64,000 bases of DNA, taken from assembly GCA_901538445.1 (NCBI GenBank), contig LR594584.1, positions 1,592,885-1,656,884 on the forward strand, in the 5' to 3' direction. Positions within the stretch are counted from its first letter, which is position 1; every line of letters begins with the position of its first letter. The notes beneath the pieces were generated by a model. The model made no database searches. It worked only from the letters and a program-made list of their open reading frames with translations, and had not been told where the DNA came from. Positions 30,995 through 39,541 of the stretch are shown one piece after another. A program made the translations under genes and the position numbers. The DNA comes from Gemmataceae bacterium. GTDB taxonomy: Bacteria > Planctomycetota > Planctomycetia > Gemmatales > Gemmataceae.

Positions 30995-33649
30995 ATGCAC
31001 GACTTCCCGCTCATCGCGACCATCGCCGCCGGGTTCACCGCGGCCTGGGTCCTGGGGCTGCTGACGCAGTGGATGCGGCTCTCGCCGATCGTGGGCTACC
31101 TGCTCGCCGGGGTGCTCATCGGCCCGCACACGCCCGGGTTCCAGGGCGACATCCACCTCGCGCACCAGCTCGCCGAGGTCGGGGTGATCCTGCTCATGTT
31201 CGGGGTCGGGCTGCACTTCCACCTCGAAGACCTGATCGCCGTCAAGGGCATCGCGATCCCGGGGGCGCTGGGTCAGAGCCTGGTCGCGACGCTCGCCGCG
31301 ATCGCGGTGTTCTCGCTGTTCGGCATGGACGCGCGGACCGGGGCGGTGATCGGCATGGCGCTCGCGGTGGCGAGCACGGTCGTGCTGATGCGGGTGCTGA
31401 TCGACGCCGACGCGCTGGGCTCGCCGGCGGGGCACGCGGCCGTGGGGTGGCTGCTCGTCGAGGACGTGCTCACGGTGGTCGTGCTGGTCATGATCCCGGT
31501 CCTCGGCACCACCGGGAAGGAGCCGAGCGGTGGCGGCGTGTGGGACCACCCGGTGGCCGCGATCGCCGTGGCCCTGCTGAAGCTCGCGGCCCTGGTCCTG
31601 GTGGTCATGGTCGCCGGCTCGCGGGTCGTCCCGTGGGCGCTCACCAAGGTCGCCCGGCTCCGGTCCCGCGAGCTGTTCACGCTGACGGTGATGGTGTTCT
31701 CGGTCGCCCTCGCGGCCGGGGCGTACGCGCTGTTCGGGGCGTCGATGGCGCTGGGCGCGTTCCTCGCCGGGATGATGGTCGCCCGGTCCCCGGTGAGCCA
31801 CCAGGCGGCGGCCGACGCGCTGCCCCTGCGGGACGCCTTCGCGGTCCTGTTCTTCGTGTCCGTGGGCATGCTGTTCGACCCCGCGTTCCTGGTGCGGGAG
31901 CCGCTCATGATGCTCGCGGCGCTGGGGGTGATCCTGCTCGTCAAGCCGCTCGCCGCGCTCGTGATCGTCGCGGCCCTCGGGCACTCGGTCCGCACCGCCC
32001 TGACGGTCGCGCTGGGCCTGGCCCAGATCGGCGAGTTCTCGTTCATCCTCTCCGACCTGGCCCGCAAGCACGGGCTGATGCCCGACGACGGGCACAACGT
32101 CCTCGTCGGCGCGGCGATCATCTCGATCACCCTGAACCCGCTCCTGTTCCGGTCCCTGGACCGGGTCGAGCGGTGGCTCCGGGCGCGGCCCCGGCTCTGG
32201 GCGGTGCTGAACTCCCGGGCTGAGCGGAACGTGGTCGCGGTCAACGCCGAGGTCGCCGAGCGCGTGGCCCACCAGGCCACCGGCGGCACCCGCCTGGCAG
32301 TGGTGGTCGGGTTCGGCCCGGTCGGGCAGACGGTCCACCGGCTGCTCCGCGACGCGGGGCTGAGCACGGTCGTCATCGACATGAACATGGACACGGTGTC
32401 GGAGCTGCGGCGGCGGGGGGAGACGGCCATCTTCGGGGACGCCTCGCGGGAGGCGATCCTGGAGAGCGCCGGGGTGGGCCGGGCGTCGCACCTGGTGCTC
32501 ACGCTCCCGCACTCGGCGGACCGGGCGGCCGTGGTCGCCGCCGCGCGGAACCTGAACCCGGGGCTCAAGGCGTTCGTCCGGGCGCACTACATCCGCGAGC
32601 GGGAGGAGCTGGAACTGGTCGGGGCGACGGCCGCGATCTTCGAGGAGGCCGAGGCCGCGGTCGCGCTCGCCCGGCTGGTGCTCGCCGACACCGGGGCGGG
32701 CCGCGAGTCGATCGAGCGGTCGGTCCGCGACATCCGCACCCGGCTCATCCTGGACAACGTGTCCGGGCTCCGCTCGCAGCCGGTCCGCGGCATCATGGTC
32801 CCGTGGACCCGGGTGCGGCGGCTGTCCTCGGCCGCGACCCTCGACGAGGTGCGCCGCGAGGTCAGCGAGAAGCGGTTCTCGCGGTGGCCCGTGGTCGGGG
32901 CCGAGACCGGGCTCCCGGTCGGCTACCTGCTCGCCAAGGACCTCATCGGGCTCAACTCGAACGGGGCCGACTGGGCCGGCCTGGTCCGGCCGCTCGGCAC
33001 CGTCCGCCCGGACGACGACGTCGAGTCGGCCCTGCTCTACTTCCAGCGGGAGGGGGCCACGATGTGCGTGGTCCGGGACGGCGAGAGCCCGGTCGGGATC
33101 GTCACCGTCGAGGACGCGCTCGAACAGGTCGTCGGCCGGATCGAGGACGAGTACCCGCGGCACCCCAGGCTCGCGCTCCGCGACCTGCTGGTGACCGACG
33201 ACGCGCTCCTGAACCTGTCGGCCCGGACCCCCGAGCAGGCGATCACCGAGATGGCGGCCCGGGTCCCGGCGGCGCGCCTGCCCGCGGGCGCGGACATCGC
33301 CTCTCAAGCGATCGCCCGCGAGCGGGACATGCCGACGAACCTCGGGCTCGGCGTCGCGGTCCCGCACGCGCGGTGCCCGCGGCTGGAGCAACCGCTCGTG
33401 GTCTTCGGCCGGTCCGCCGACGGGGTCGCGTTCGGCACCCAGTCGCCGGACCTCGTCCACCTGATCTTCATGCTCGTCACCCCCGCGGAGCAGCCGAACC
33501 TCCAGGTGCTGTTGCTGGCCCAGGTCGCCCGGGTCGCCGGCGACCCCGAGAAGCGCCGCCTCCTCAGGTCGGCGTCTTCCGCGGCCGAGGTGAAGGAGCT
33601 CTTGGCCACGGTCCCCGCACCCGCCCCGCCCGACAAGGGCACGCGCTGA
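30995..33649 (+). CDS. Kef-type antiporter fused to TrkA-N, CBS and EIIA-like domains
   Basis: An 884-residue protein. Residues about 1-385 form an 11-12 helix cation/proton antiporter (YLLAGVLIGPHTPGF, LMFGVGLHFHLEDL). A TrkA-N nucleotide-binding domain follows from about 431 (VVVGFGPVGQTVHRLL). Next is a CBS pair of the CorC/MgtE type (about 592-720; SRWPVVGAETGLPVGYLLAKDLIGL, MCVVRDGESPVGIVTVEDALEQVVGRI). The last domain resembles a PTS fructose-type EIIA, with active-site H791 in GVAVPHARC. It probably controls potassium or sodium efflux with NAD(H), adenine-nucleotide and phosphorelay sensing in one chain. The EIIA-like part is unusual for a Kef protein. Confidence 0.88.
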   Translation: MHDFPLIATIAAGFTAAWVLGLLTQWMRLSPIVGYLLAGVLIGPHTPGFQGDIHLAHQLAEVGVILLMFGVGLHFHLEDLIAVKGIAIPGALGQSLVATLAAIAVFSLFGMDARTGAVIGMALAVASTVVLMRVLIDADALGSPAGHAAVGWLLVEDVLTVVVLVMIPVLGTTGKEPSGGGVWDHPVAAIAVALLKLAALVLVVMVAGSRVVPWALTKVARLRSRELFTLTVMVFSVALAAGAYALFGASMALGAFLAGMMVARSPVSHQAAADALPLRDAFAVLFFVSVGMLFDPAFLVREPLMMLAALGVILLVKPLAALVIVAALGHSVRTALTVALGLAQIGEFSFILSDLARKHGLMPDDGHNVLVGAAIISITLNPLLFRSLDRVERWLRARPRLWAVLNSRAERNVVAVNAEVAERVAHQATGGTRLAVVVGFGPVGQTVHRLLRDAGLSTVVIDMNMDTVSELRRRGETAIFGDASREAILESAGVGRASHLVLTLPHSADRAAVVAAARNLNPGLKAFVRAHYIREREELELVGATAAIFEEAEAAVALARLVLADTGAGRESIERSVRDIRTRLILDNVSGLRSQPVRGIMVPWTRVRRLSSAATLDEVRREVSEKRFSRWPVVGAETGLPVGYLLAKDLIGLNSNGADWAGLVRPLGTVRPDDDVESALLYFQREGATMCVVRDGESPVGIVTVEDALEQVVGRIEDEYPRHPRLALRDLLVTDDALLNLSARTPEQAITEMAARVPAARLPAGADIASQAIARERDMPTNLGLGVAVPHARCPRLEQPLVVFGRSADGVAFGTQSPDLVHLIFMLVTPAEQPNLQVLLLAQVARVAGDPEKRRLLRSASSAAEVKELLATVPAPAPPDKGTR

Positions 33650-33676
33650 CCGGGCCGGGCGGCCCACCACAATTCC

Positions 33677-34591
33677 TCACTCGTTCGCCACGCGGCGGGC
33701 GGCGGGCAACTTGGGCGGGAGCGGGTGAACGGCCGGGTGCAGCGCGTGGGCGAGGACCTCGAGCGCGTCCACGAGCCGCGGGCCGGGGCGGCTGAAGTAC
33801 GCCGAGCCGTCCACGACGTACACACGGTCCGATTGCACCGCCGGCAGCGCGGCCCACTCGGGTCGGGCCGCCGCCGCCGAAACGTCCACCATCGTGCGCG
33901 CGACGCTGAACCCGCAGCACGCGACCACGATCACCTCGGGCCGGGCGGCCGCGACCTCGGCCCAGGTCAGCGTCCGCGACCGCTCGCCGGGCCTTCCGAT
34001 CACCTCGTCGCCGCCCGCAAGCGCGACCAACTCCGGCGACCAGTGGCCGCACGAGAACGGCGGGTCGAGCCACTCCAGCAGCAGCACCCGCGGCCGTGCG
34101 ACGCTCGCCGAGCGCGCCGCCACCGCGGCGATCCGTGCCCGCAGCCCGCGGACGACCTCGTCGGCGCGTTCCGCGACGCCGGCCGCCTCGCCGACCGTGC
34201 GGACGTTGGCGAGCACCCCGTCGAGGGTGGTGGGCTCGAGGTTCACGACCCGCGGGCGGCCCGGGAGCCGGCACGTTGCGGCGGTCACCTCGGCCTCGGC
34301 CACGGCGCACACGTCGCACAGCGTCTGCGTGACGATCAGGTCCGGGGCGAGCCGCTCGACGGTCGGGAAGTCGAGCGTGTACAGCGCGCGGTTCGTCTTG
34401 AGCCGCTCGCGAACGAGCGCGTCGATCTCGCCGCTCGGGGCGTCGGTCGGGATGAGCGTGTTGGTCACCTTCGGCAGCGTGCGCACGGCGTCGGGGTAGT
34501 CGCACTCGTGCGTGACGCCGACGAGCTGGTCTTCGAGGCCGAGCGAGCACACGATCTCGGTGGCGCTGGGCAGCAGGGACACGATTCGCAT
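33677..34591 (-). CDS. BtuF-like cobalamin-binding protein without signal peptide
   Basis: A 304-residue protein of the periplasmic-binding fold for corrinoids or iron chelates: MRIVSLLPSATEIVCSLGLEDQLVGVTHECDYP, LYTLDFPTVERLAPDLIVTQTLCDVCAV, and a C-terminal RPGPRLVDALEVLAH. No signal peptide or lipobox is present, unlike transporter-linked BtuF, so it is probably cytoplasmic and not simply a transporter subunit. No permease or ATPase gene is adjacent. Cobalamin as ligand is inferred from the family. Confidence 0.82.
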   Translation of the reverse strand: MRIVSLLPSATEIVCSLGLEDQLVGVTHECDYPDAVRTLPKVTNTLIPTDAPSGEIDALVRERLKTNRALYTLDFPTVERLAPDLIVTQTLCDVCAVAEAEVTAATCRLPGRPRVVNLEPTTLDGVLANVRTVGEAAGVAERADEVVRGLRARIAAVAARSASVARPRVLLLEWLDPPFSCGHWSPELVALAGGDEVIGRPGERSRTLTWAEVAAARPEVIVVACCGFSVARTMVDVSAAAARPEWAALPAVQSDRVYVVDGSAYFSRPGPRLVDALEVLAHALHPAVHPLPPKLPAARRVANE

Positions 34592-34704
34592 GGGACCTCC
34601 GGTCGGGCGTGCGGTTCAAGATACCACCCCGGCGCGCAACGTGGCCGGCCGCGAGCGTTCCCCGTAGCAGATCAGAGTCCCGCCCCCGCGAGCAGGAGGC
34701 CCGC

Positions 34705-35955
34705 GTGCCCGCAACCGCCGCGTTCTGGTTGACCCTCTTCTGGTTCGCACTCACCTACCTCGGGCTCGCGCTCGGGCGGCTCCCGTGGCTGCGGACCGAC
34801 CGGGTCGGCGTCGCGCTCGTCGGCGCGGCCGGTGCGCTGGCGTGCGGGCTCATCGCGTTCGACGACGCGGTGAGGGCGATCGACTTCCGCACGCTCGCGC
34901 TGCTCCTCGGCATGATGATCGTGGTCGCGTTCCTGCGCCGCGCCGGGTTCTTCGCCCGAGTCGCCGGCATCGCGCTCGGCCGCGTGAAGTCGCCGAAGGG
35001 GCTGCTCGCCGTCGTCATGCTCCTCTCGGGCGTCCTCTCCGCGGTGCTGGTGAACGACGTGGTGTGCGTGGCGATGACGCCGCTCGTGCTGCACCTCACG
35101 CGGCGGCTCGGGCTCGACCCGCGACCGCACCTCGTCGGCCTGGCCGTCGCGAGCAACCTGGGCTCGGCGGCGGCGCTCACCGGCAACCCGCAGAACATGA
35201 TCATCGGCGGGCTGTCGGGCATCTCGTACCTGCGGTTCGCGGCGAAGCTCGCGCCGCCCGCGGCGCTCGGCCTCGTCGTGGGGTACGTCGTCACGCTGAT
35301 CGCGTACCGCTCGGTCCTCAACGCGCCACCGCGAGCCGATGCGCGTGATCTCACCGATCGCGCCCCGAGCGGCCGGCGGCACACGGCGTTGCTCGCGAAG
35401 AGTCTCACGATGACGCTCGTTGCGGTCGGGCTGTTCTTCGGGGGGTTTTCGATGGCGGTCGTCGCACTCGCGGCCGCGGCGGTGCTGCTCCTCGACCGCG
35501 TGAACCCGGGTAAGATTTACTCGCACGTCGACTGGGGCTTGCTGCTGATGTTCGCGGGGTTGTTCGTCGTGGTCCGCACCTTCGAGGTCCACGTCCTTTC
35601 GACGGCGGGCGTCGAGGAATGGGCGGCGCGCGCCGATCCGGTGTGGGCGCTCTCGGGGCTCTCGGCGGTTCTGTCGAACATCGTCTCGAACGTGCCGGCG
35701 GTGCTGCTGTTCAAGCCGGTTGTGGGGGCGATGCCCGAAGCGGCGCAAGAAACGGCGTGGCTCGCGCTGGCGCTCTCCAGCACGTTCGCGGGGAACCTGA
35801 CGGTGTTGGGCTCGGTAGCGAACCTGATCGTGGTCGAGCAAGCCCGCAAGGAGGGGGTGGCGATCGGGTTCTGGGACTACTGCCGCGTCGGCACCCCGGT
35901 CACGCTGATCACGCTCGTCCTCGGGGCCGCGTGGCTGGCGTTCGTGCCGTACTGA
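34705..35955 (+). CDS. ArsB/SLC13-like anion transporter
   Basis: A 416-residue membrane protein with about 11-12 hydrophobic helices. Signatures of the ion-transporter superfamily (ArsB, NhaD, DASS) are visible: LLGMMIVVAFLRRAGFF, VLSAVLVNDVVCVAMTPL, LGSAAALTGNPQNMIIG and SNIVSNVPAVLLF. The substrate (arsenite, citrate, dicarboxylate or sodium) cannot be decided. The start GTG 34705 follows an AGGAGG-type site; an upstream in-frame ATG lacks one. It is followed by a strong hairpin shared with the next, convergent gene. Confidence 0.85.
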   Translation: MPATAAFWLTLFWFALTYLGLALGRLPWLRTDRVGVALVGAAGALACGLIAFDDAVRAIDFRTLALLLGMMIVVAFLRRAGFFARVAGIALGRVKSPKGLLAVVMLLSGVLSAVLVNDVVCVAMTPLVLHLTRRLGLDPRPHLVGLAVASNLGSAAALTGNPQNMIIGGLSGISYLRFAAKLAPPAALGLVVGYVVTLIAYRSVLNAPPRADARDLTDRAPSGRRHTALLAKSLTMTLVAVGLFFGGFSMAVVALAAAAVLLLDRVNPGKIYSHVDWGLLLMFAGLFVVVRTFEVHVLSTAGVEEWAARADPVWALSGLSAVLSNIVSNVPAVLLFKPVVGAMPEAAQETAWLALALSSTFAGNLTVLGSVANLIVVEQARKEGVAIGFWDYCRVGTPVTLITLVLGAAWLAFVPY

Positions 35956-35966
35956 CCGATCAGGCG

Positions 35967-35987
35967 GCGGGGCTCCGGGAGCCCCGC
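35967..35987. terminator. Bidirectional GC hairpin
   Basis: A 9-bp perfect stem (35967-35975 with 35979-35987) and 3-base loop between the convergent transporter and PNPOx genes. Confidence 0.55.
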
Positions 35988-35996
35988 GCACGGAGG

Positions 35997-36491
35997 CTAC
36001 AGCGACACCTTGGCGTGGACCTTCGGGTCTTCACCGACGTCCGGCCGCGAGCCGGTGACGAGCGCCTTCCCCGCCTCGATCAGGTACTTCAGCCCGCTCG
36101 TGCCGCTGTTGTCCCAGTACTCGCCGCGGGTCCCGTCCACCCGCAGCAGTACGACGTTCGGGTCGTCCTTGCCGCCGGGGAACCACACCTTCCACTCGAC
36201 CTTCCAGAGCTGCGCGAGCTTCGCCCGGTCGTCCACGACGGACGCGGTGCCGCTCAGCGACACGAACGTGGTCTTCGACTGCATCGTGACGGCGACGTGG
36301 CCGTCCCGTTCGAGTTCGTCCACCTTCGCCGAGTGGCGGTCGGTGGCGAACCAGAGGGTGCCGTCGGGCTGGGCCTCGGCGAGGGCCATCGGGCGGCCGC
36401 GCAGTTCGCCGCCCGGGGTGCGGGTGACGAGCATGCTCACGCCGAAGTCGTTGAGCAGTTCGCGGAGCTTGGTATCGGGAGTCGTGGACAC
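35997..36491 (-). CDS. Pyridoxamine 5'-phosphate oxidase-family stress protein
   Basis: About 164 residues with the flavin-binding split-barrel fold of general stress protein 26-type PNPOx relatives: MLVTRTPGGELRGRPMALAEAQPDGTLWFATDRHSAKVDEL, then VAVTMQSKTTFVSLSGTASVVDD. Likely binds FMN or F420 and handles small oxidised molecules under stress; not a vitamin B6 enzyme. Starts with GTG 36491, with GGAGG upstream. It is divergent from the catalase gene with 180 bases between starts, and the pair may share a stress-inducible promoter region (inference). Confidence 0.87.
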   Translation of the reverse strand: MSTTPDTKLRELLNDFGVSMLVTRTPGGELRGRPMALAEAQPDGTLWFATDRHSAKVDELERDGHVAVTMQSKTTFVSLSGTASVVDDRAKLAQLWKVEWKVWFPGGKDDPNVVLLRVDGTRGEYWDNSGTSGLKYLIEAGKALVTGSRPDVGEDPKVHAKVSL

Positions 36492-36671
36492 GGGGTGCCT
36501 CCGGGTTCGTCGGGATGGGTCAACCGCCTCCCAAAACGCAAATGCCACGCCGCACCCCGAGACGCCGGATCGGGCAGCACCCCGCCGGGGTGCGGGCAGT
36601 TCGGAGCGCAATTTGCACACACTTCTCGCCCCTGATCGAGGGATCGGATCGACCCCAAGCGGACCACACAC

Positions 36672-38756
36672 ATGACGCAACCGAAGACCTCTCCGGTCGA
36701 GAACACGGGCGGCGAGACGCACCAGACGGCGGGCGGCAAGTCCCCGGTCCTGACCACCCAGCAGGGCGTGCCGGTCTCGGACGACCAGAACACGCTCCGG
36801 GCCGGCCCCCGGGGGCCGGCGCTGCTCGAGGACTTCCACTTCCGCGAGAAGATGTTCCACTTCGACCACGAGCGGATCCCGGAGCGGGTGGTCCACGCCC
36901 GCGGGTACGGGGCGCACGGGTACTTCGAGAGCAACGGGCTGCTCGAGGCCGCGAGCCGGGCCGCGGTGTTCAAGAAGGGCGAGAAGACCCCCGCGTTCGT
37001 GCGGTTCAGCACCGTCGCCGGGAACAAGGGCTCGGCCGACCTGGGCCGCGACGTCCGCGGGTTCGCGACCAAGTTCTACACCAAGGAGGGGAACTGGGAC
37101 CTCGTCGGGAACAACATCCCGGTGTTCTTCATCCAGGACCCGATCAAGTTCCCCGACATGGTCCACGCGTTCAAGGACGAGCCCGACCGCGGGTTCCCGC
37201 AGGCCCAGACCGCGCACGATAACGCCTGGGACTTCATCTCGCTGACCCCCGAGTCGATGCACATGGTCATGTGGGTCATGTCCGACCGGGCGATCCCGCG
37301 GTCGTTCCGGTTCATGGAGGGGTTCGGGGTCCACACGTTCCGGCTCGTCACCGCCGAGGGCAAGTCCACGTTCGTCAAGTTCCACTGGAAGCCGAAGCTC
37401 GGCCTGCAGTCGGTGGTGTGGAACGAGGCGGTGAAGATCAACGGGGCCGACCCGGACTTCCACCGCCGCGACCTGTGGGACGCGATTGAGCAGGGCGCGT
37501 TCCCGGAGTGGGAACTCGGGGTGCAACTGTTCGACGACGCGTTCGCGGATAAGTTCGCGTTCGACGTCCTCGACCCGACCAAGATCATCCCCGAAGAAGA
37601 GGTGCCGGTGCAGGTCGCCGGGCGATTGGTGCTCGACCGGAACGTGGACAACTTCTTCCTCGAAACCGAGCAGGTCGCGTTCTGCACGCAGAACGTGGTG
37701 CCGGGGATCGACTTCACCAACGACCCGCTGCTCCAGGGCCGGAACTTCTCGTACCTCGACACGCAGCTCAAGCGGCTCGGCAGCCCGAACTTCACGCACA
37801 TCCCCATCAACGCCCCGAAGTGCCCGGTCATGAACTTCCAGCAGGACGGGCACATGGCGATGCGGAACCCGAAGGGCCGGGTGAACTACGAGCCGAACTC
37901 GTGGTCCGGGGCCACCCCGCGCGAGGAGCCCGGCCCCCGCGAGTCGCACGCCGCCGGCTACCGCAGCTTCCCGGCCGCGGTCGAAGGCACCAAGGTGCGG
38001 CAGCGGTCCGAGACGTTCGCCGACCACTACAGCCAGGCCCGGCAGTTCTACGTCAGCCAGACGGACATCGAGAAGCAGCACATCCAGAACGCGCTGGTGT
38101 TCGAGCTGAGCAAGGTGAACCGTGTGGACATCCGGGCGCGGATGGTGGGGCACCTGCTCAACATCGACCAGGGGCTGGCCGACGCCGTGGTCAAGGGGCT
38201 GCGGCTCAAGGACGTGCCCAAGCCGCTGCCGGCCGCCAGGCCGACCCGCCAGGACCTCAAGCCGTCGGACAAGCTGAGCATCATTAAGAACGGGCCGAAG
38301 AACTTCGCCGGCCGCAAGGTCGGGGCGCTCGTCACCGACGGCACCGACGCCGACGTGCTCGCGGCGCTCGACAAGGCGGTCAAGGCCGAGGGCGCGACGC
38401 TCGTGCTGGTCGCGCCGGAGGTGGGCGGGTTCAAGGACTCGGCCGGGGCGTCGCACGACGCGCACGAGAAGCTCGAGGGCGGGCCGTCGGTGCTGTTCGA
38501 CGCCGTGGCCGTGATCCCGTCGAAGGAGGGGGCGGCGCTGCTGGCCGAACTCCCCGCGGCGCGCGACTTCGTCGCCGACGCCTACGCGCACCGCAAGTTC
38601 GTGGGGTACTCCCCCGCGGCCGCCGCACTGTTCGAGAAGGCTGGCGTCGCCCGTGACGAGGGGTTCGTGCCGCTCGGCAAGGCCGGCGAGGCCGACGCCT
38701 TCATCGCCGCGTGCCGCAAGGTCCGGTTCTGGGGCCGCGCCGGGGCCGAGCGGTAA
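36672..38756 (+). CDS. katE: Large-subunit catalase KatE (HPII type)
   Basis: A 694-residue clade II catalase, breaking hydrogen peroxide down to water and oxygen. Catalytic H75 (VVHARG), N148 ([13 protein letters not shown]) and proximal heme ligand Y361 (NFSYLDTQ) are all present, spaced as in E. coli HPII. The C-terminal 150 residues form the flavodoxin/class-I-amidotransferase-like domain ([22 protein letters not shown]) typical of large catalases. N-terminal extension ([12 protein letters not shown]) is short and soluble. Divergent from the PNPOx stress gene. Confidence 0.97.
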   Translation: MTQPKTSPVENTGGETHQTAGGKSPVLTTQQGVPVSDDQNTLRAGPRGPALLEDFHFREKMFHFDHERIPERVVHARGYGAHGYFESNGLLEAASRAAVFKKGEKTPAFVRFSTVAGNKGSADLGRDVRGFATKFYTKEGNWDLVGNNIPVFFIQDPIKFPDMVHAFKDEPDRGFPQAQTAHDNAWDFISLTPESMHMVMWVMSDRAIPRSFRFMEGFGVHTFRLVTAEGKSTFVKFHWKPKLGLQSVVWNEAVKINGADPDFHRRDLWDAIEQGAFPEWELGVQLFDDAFADKFAFDVLDPTKIIPEEEVPVQVAGRLVLDRNVDNFFLETEQVAFCTQNVVPGIDFTNDPLLQGRNFSYLDTQLKRLGSPNFTHIPINAPKCPVMNFQQDGHMAMRNPKGRVNYEPNSWSGATPREEPGPRESHAAGYRSFPAAVEGTKVRQRSETFADHYSQARQFYVSQTDIEKQHIQNALVFELSKVNRVDIRARMVGHLLNIDQGLADAVVKGLRLKDVPKPLPAARPTRQDLKPSDKLSIIKNGPKNFAGRKVGALVTDGTDADVLAALDKAVKAEGATLVLVAPEVGGFKDSAGASHDAHEKLEGGPSVLFDAVAVIPSKEGAALLAELPAARDFVADAYAHRKFVGYSPAAAALFEKAGVARDEGFVPLGKAGEADAFIAACRKVRFWGRAGAER

Positions 38757-38818
38757 GTTGCTGCGCACCGCGGTCGGGGCACCGCGGCCCCGGCCGCTCA
38801 AGTGAGTTGCGGTCTTGT

Positions 38819-38875
38819 CCGAGCCCGAGCGCCGAGCGAGGGTCACGTGAACCCTCGCTCGGCGCTCGGGCTCGG
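38819..38875. repeat. Intergenic inverted repeat, family C (CGAGCCCGAGCGCC...)
   Basis: Perfect 25-base arms 38819-38843 and 38851-38875 with a 7-base loop. Lies between katE and the next same-direction gene. Related in style to 55316-55393. Confidence 0.88.
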
Positions 38876-38936
38876 CCTCAAACGAATCAACCGGATCTGG
38901 TATCACACGTCGCCCGGCCCCCCACGAGCCACACCC

Positions 38937-39440
38937 ATGACCCACGACCGGCGTACCGTCCTGGCCAGCCTCGGGCTGGCACTCCCGTTCGGCCTCGACC
39001 GGCTGGTCGCGGCGGCCCCGACCGGCCCGGCCCCGGTGCTGCGCCTGCGATCGTTTGAGGAGGCCGTGCGGGCGGCGTTCGGCCCCGACGCGGGAACCGG
39101 CACTTCCCCGTTTGCAGACGCGTCGCTGCCGTGCCGCCGGATCGAGGTCGGCCACTCGGCCGAGGTGCTGGCGGGGGTTCAGGGGTGCCACAACGACCGG
39201 CCGTTCGCGGGGTTTCCGGCGGGCCACCTGCGGATCGTTCGCACCGGAGCGGGACCGGGTCCGATCGTTGGCGGGGTGAGGCTCTACGTTGCGACGCTTG
39301 ACGTGGTCTTGATCGGCGGCCGCACCGGCGGCGAGCCGAGCCGGCCGCTCGACTTCGCGACTCTGCCGGCCGCCCCGACCCTGGTGCCGGGGGAACCGGA
39401 GCCGACTTCGGAGGGGGTACTGGTCGGGTCGAAAAGGTAG
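38937..39440 (+). CDS. Tat-type exported hypothetical protein
   Basis: A 167-residue protein with an N-terminal twin-arginine-like signal (MTHDRRTVLASLGLALPFGLDRLVAAAP). The mature part has strands RRIEVGHSAEVLAGVQGC, VGGVRLYVATLDVVLIGGR and a Pro-rich tail. No family recognised. Probably exported folded. Flanked by repeats on both sides (38819-38875 and 39437-39532). Confidence 0.65.
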   Translation: MTHDRRTVLASLGLALPFGLDRLVAAAPTGPAPVLRLRSFEEAVRAAFGPDAGTGTSPFADASLPCRRIEVGHSAEVLAGVQGCHNDRPFAGFPAGHLRIVRTGAGPGPIVGGVRLYVATLDVVLIGGRTGGEPSRPLDFATLPAAPTLVPGEPEPTSEGVLVGSKR

Positions 39441-39532
39441 GCGACTCGCTCCGCGAGTCGCACCCCGGCGCAACAGAGGCGTTCGGGCGGCTCGCATCGC
39501 GGTCGGTGTCACTCGCGGAGCGAGTGACCTAC
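39437..39532. repeat. Intergenic inverted repeat, family D (ACTCGCTCCGCGAGT core)
   Basis: Two 28-base arms (39437-39464 and 39505-39532), each itself a short palindrome around ACTCGCTCCGCGAGT, are inverse copies of each other with a few compensating differences. The same core recurs at 58796-58885. Convergent genes on both sides. Confidence 0.75.
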
Positions 39533-39541
39533 TTTAAGCGC

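Noticed and set aside
35997-39512. Very long minus-strand open frame through the catalase gene
   Set aside because: The part above 36491 is a shadow of katE and of the Tat-exported gene in another frame. Only the PNPOx part at 35997-36491 is a gene.
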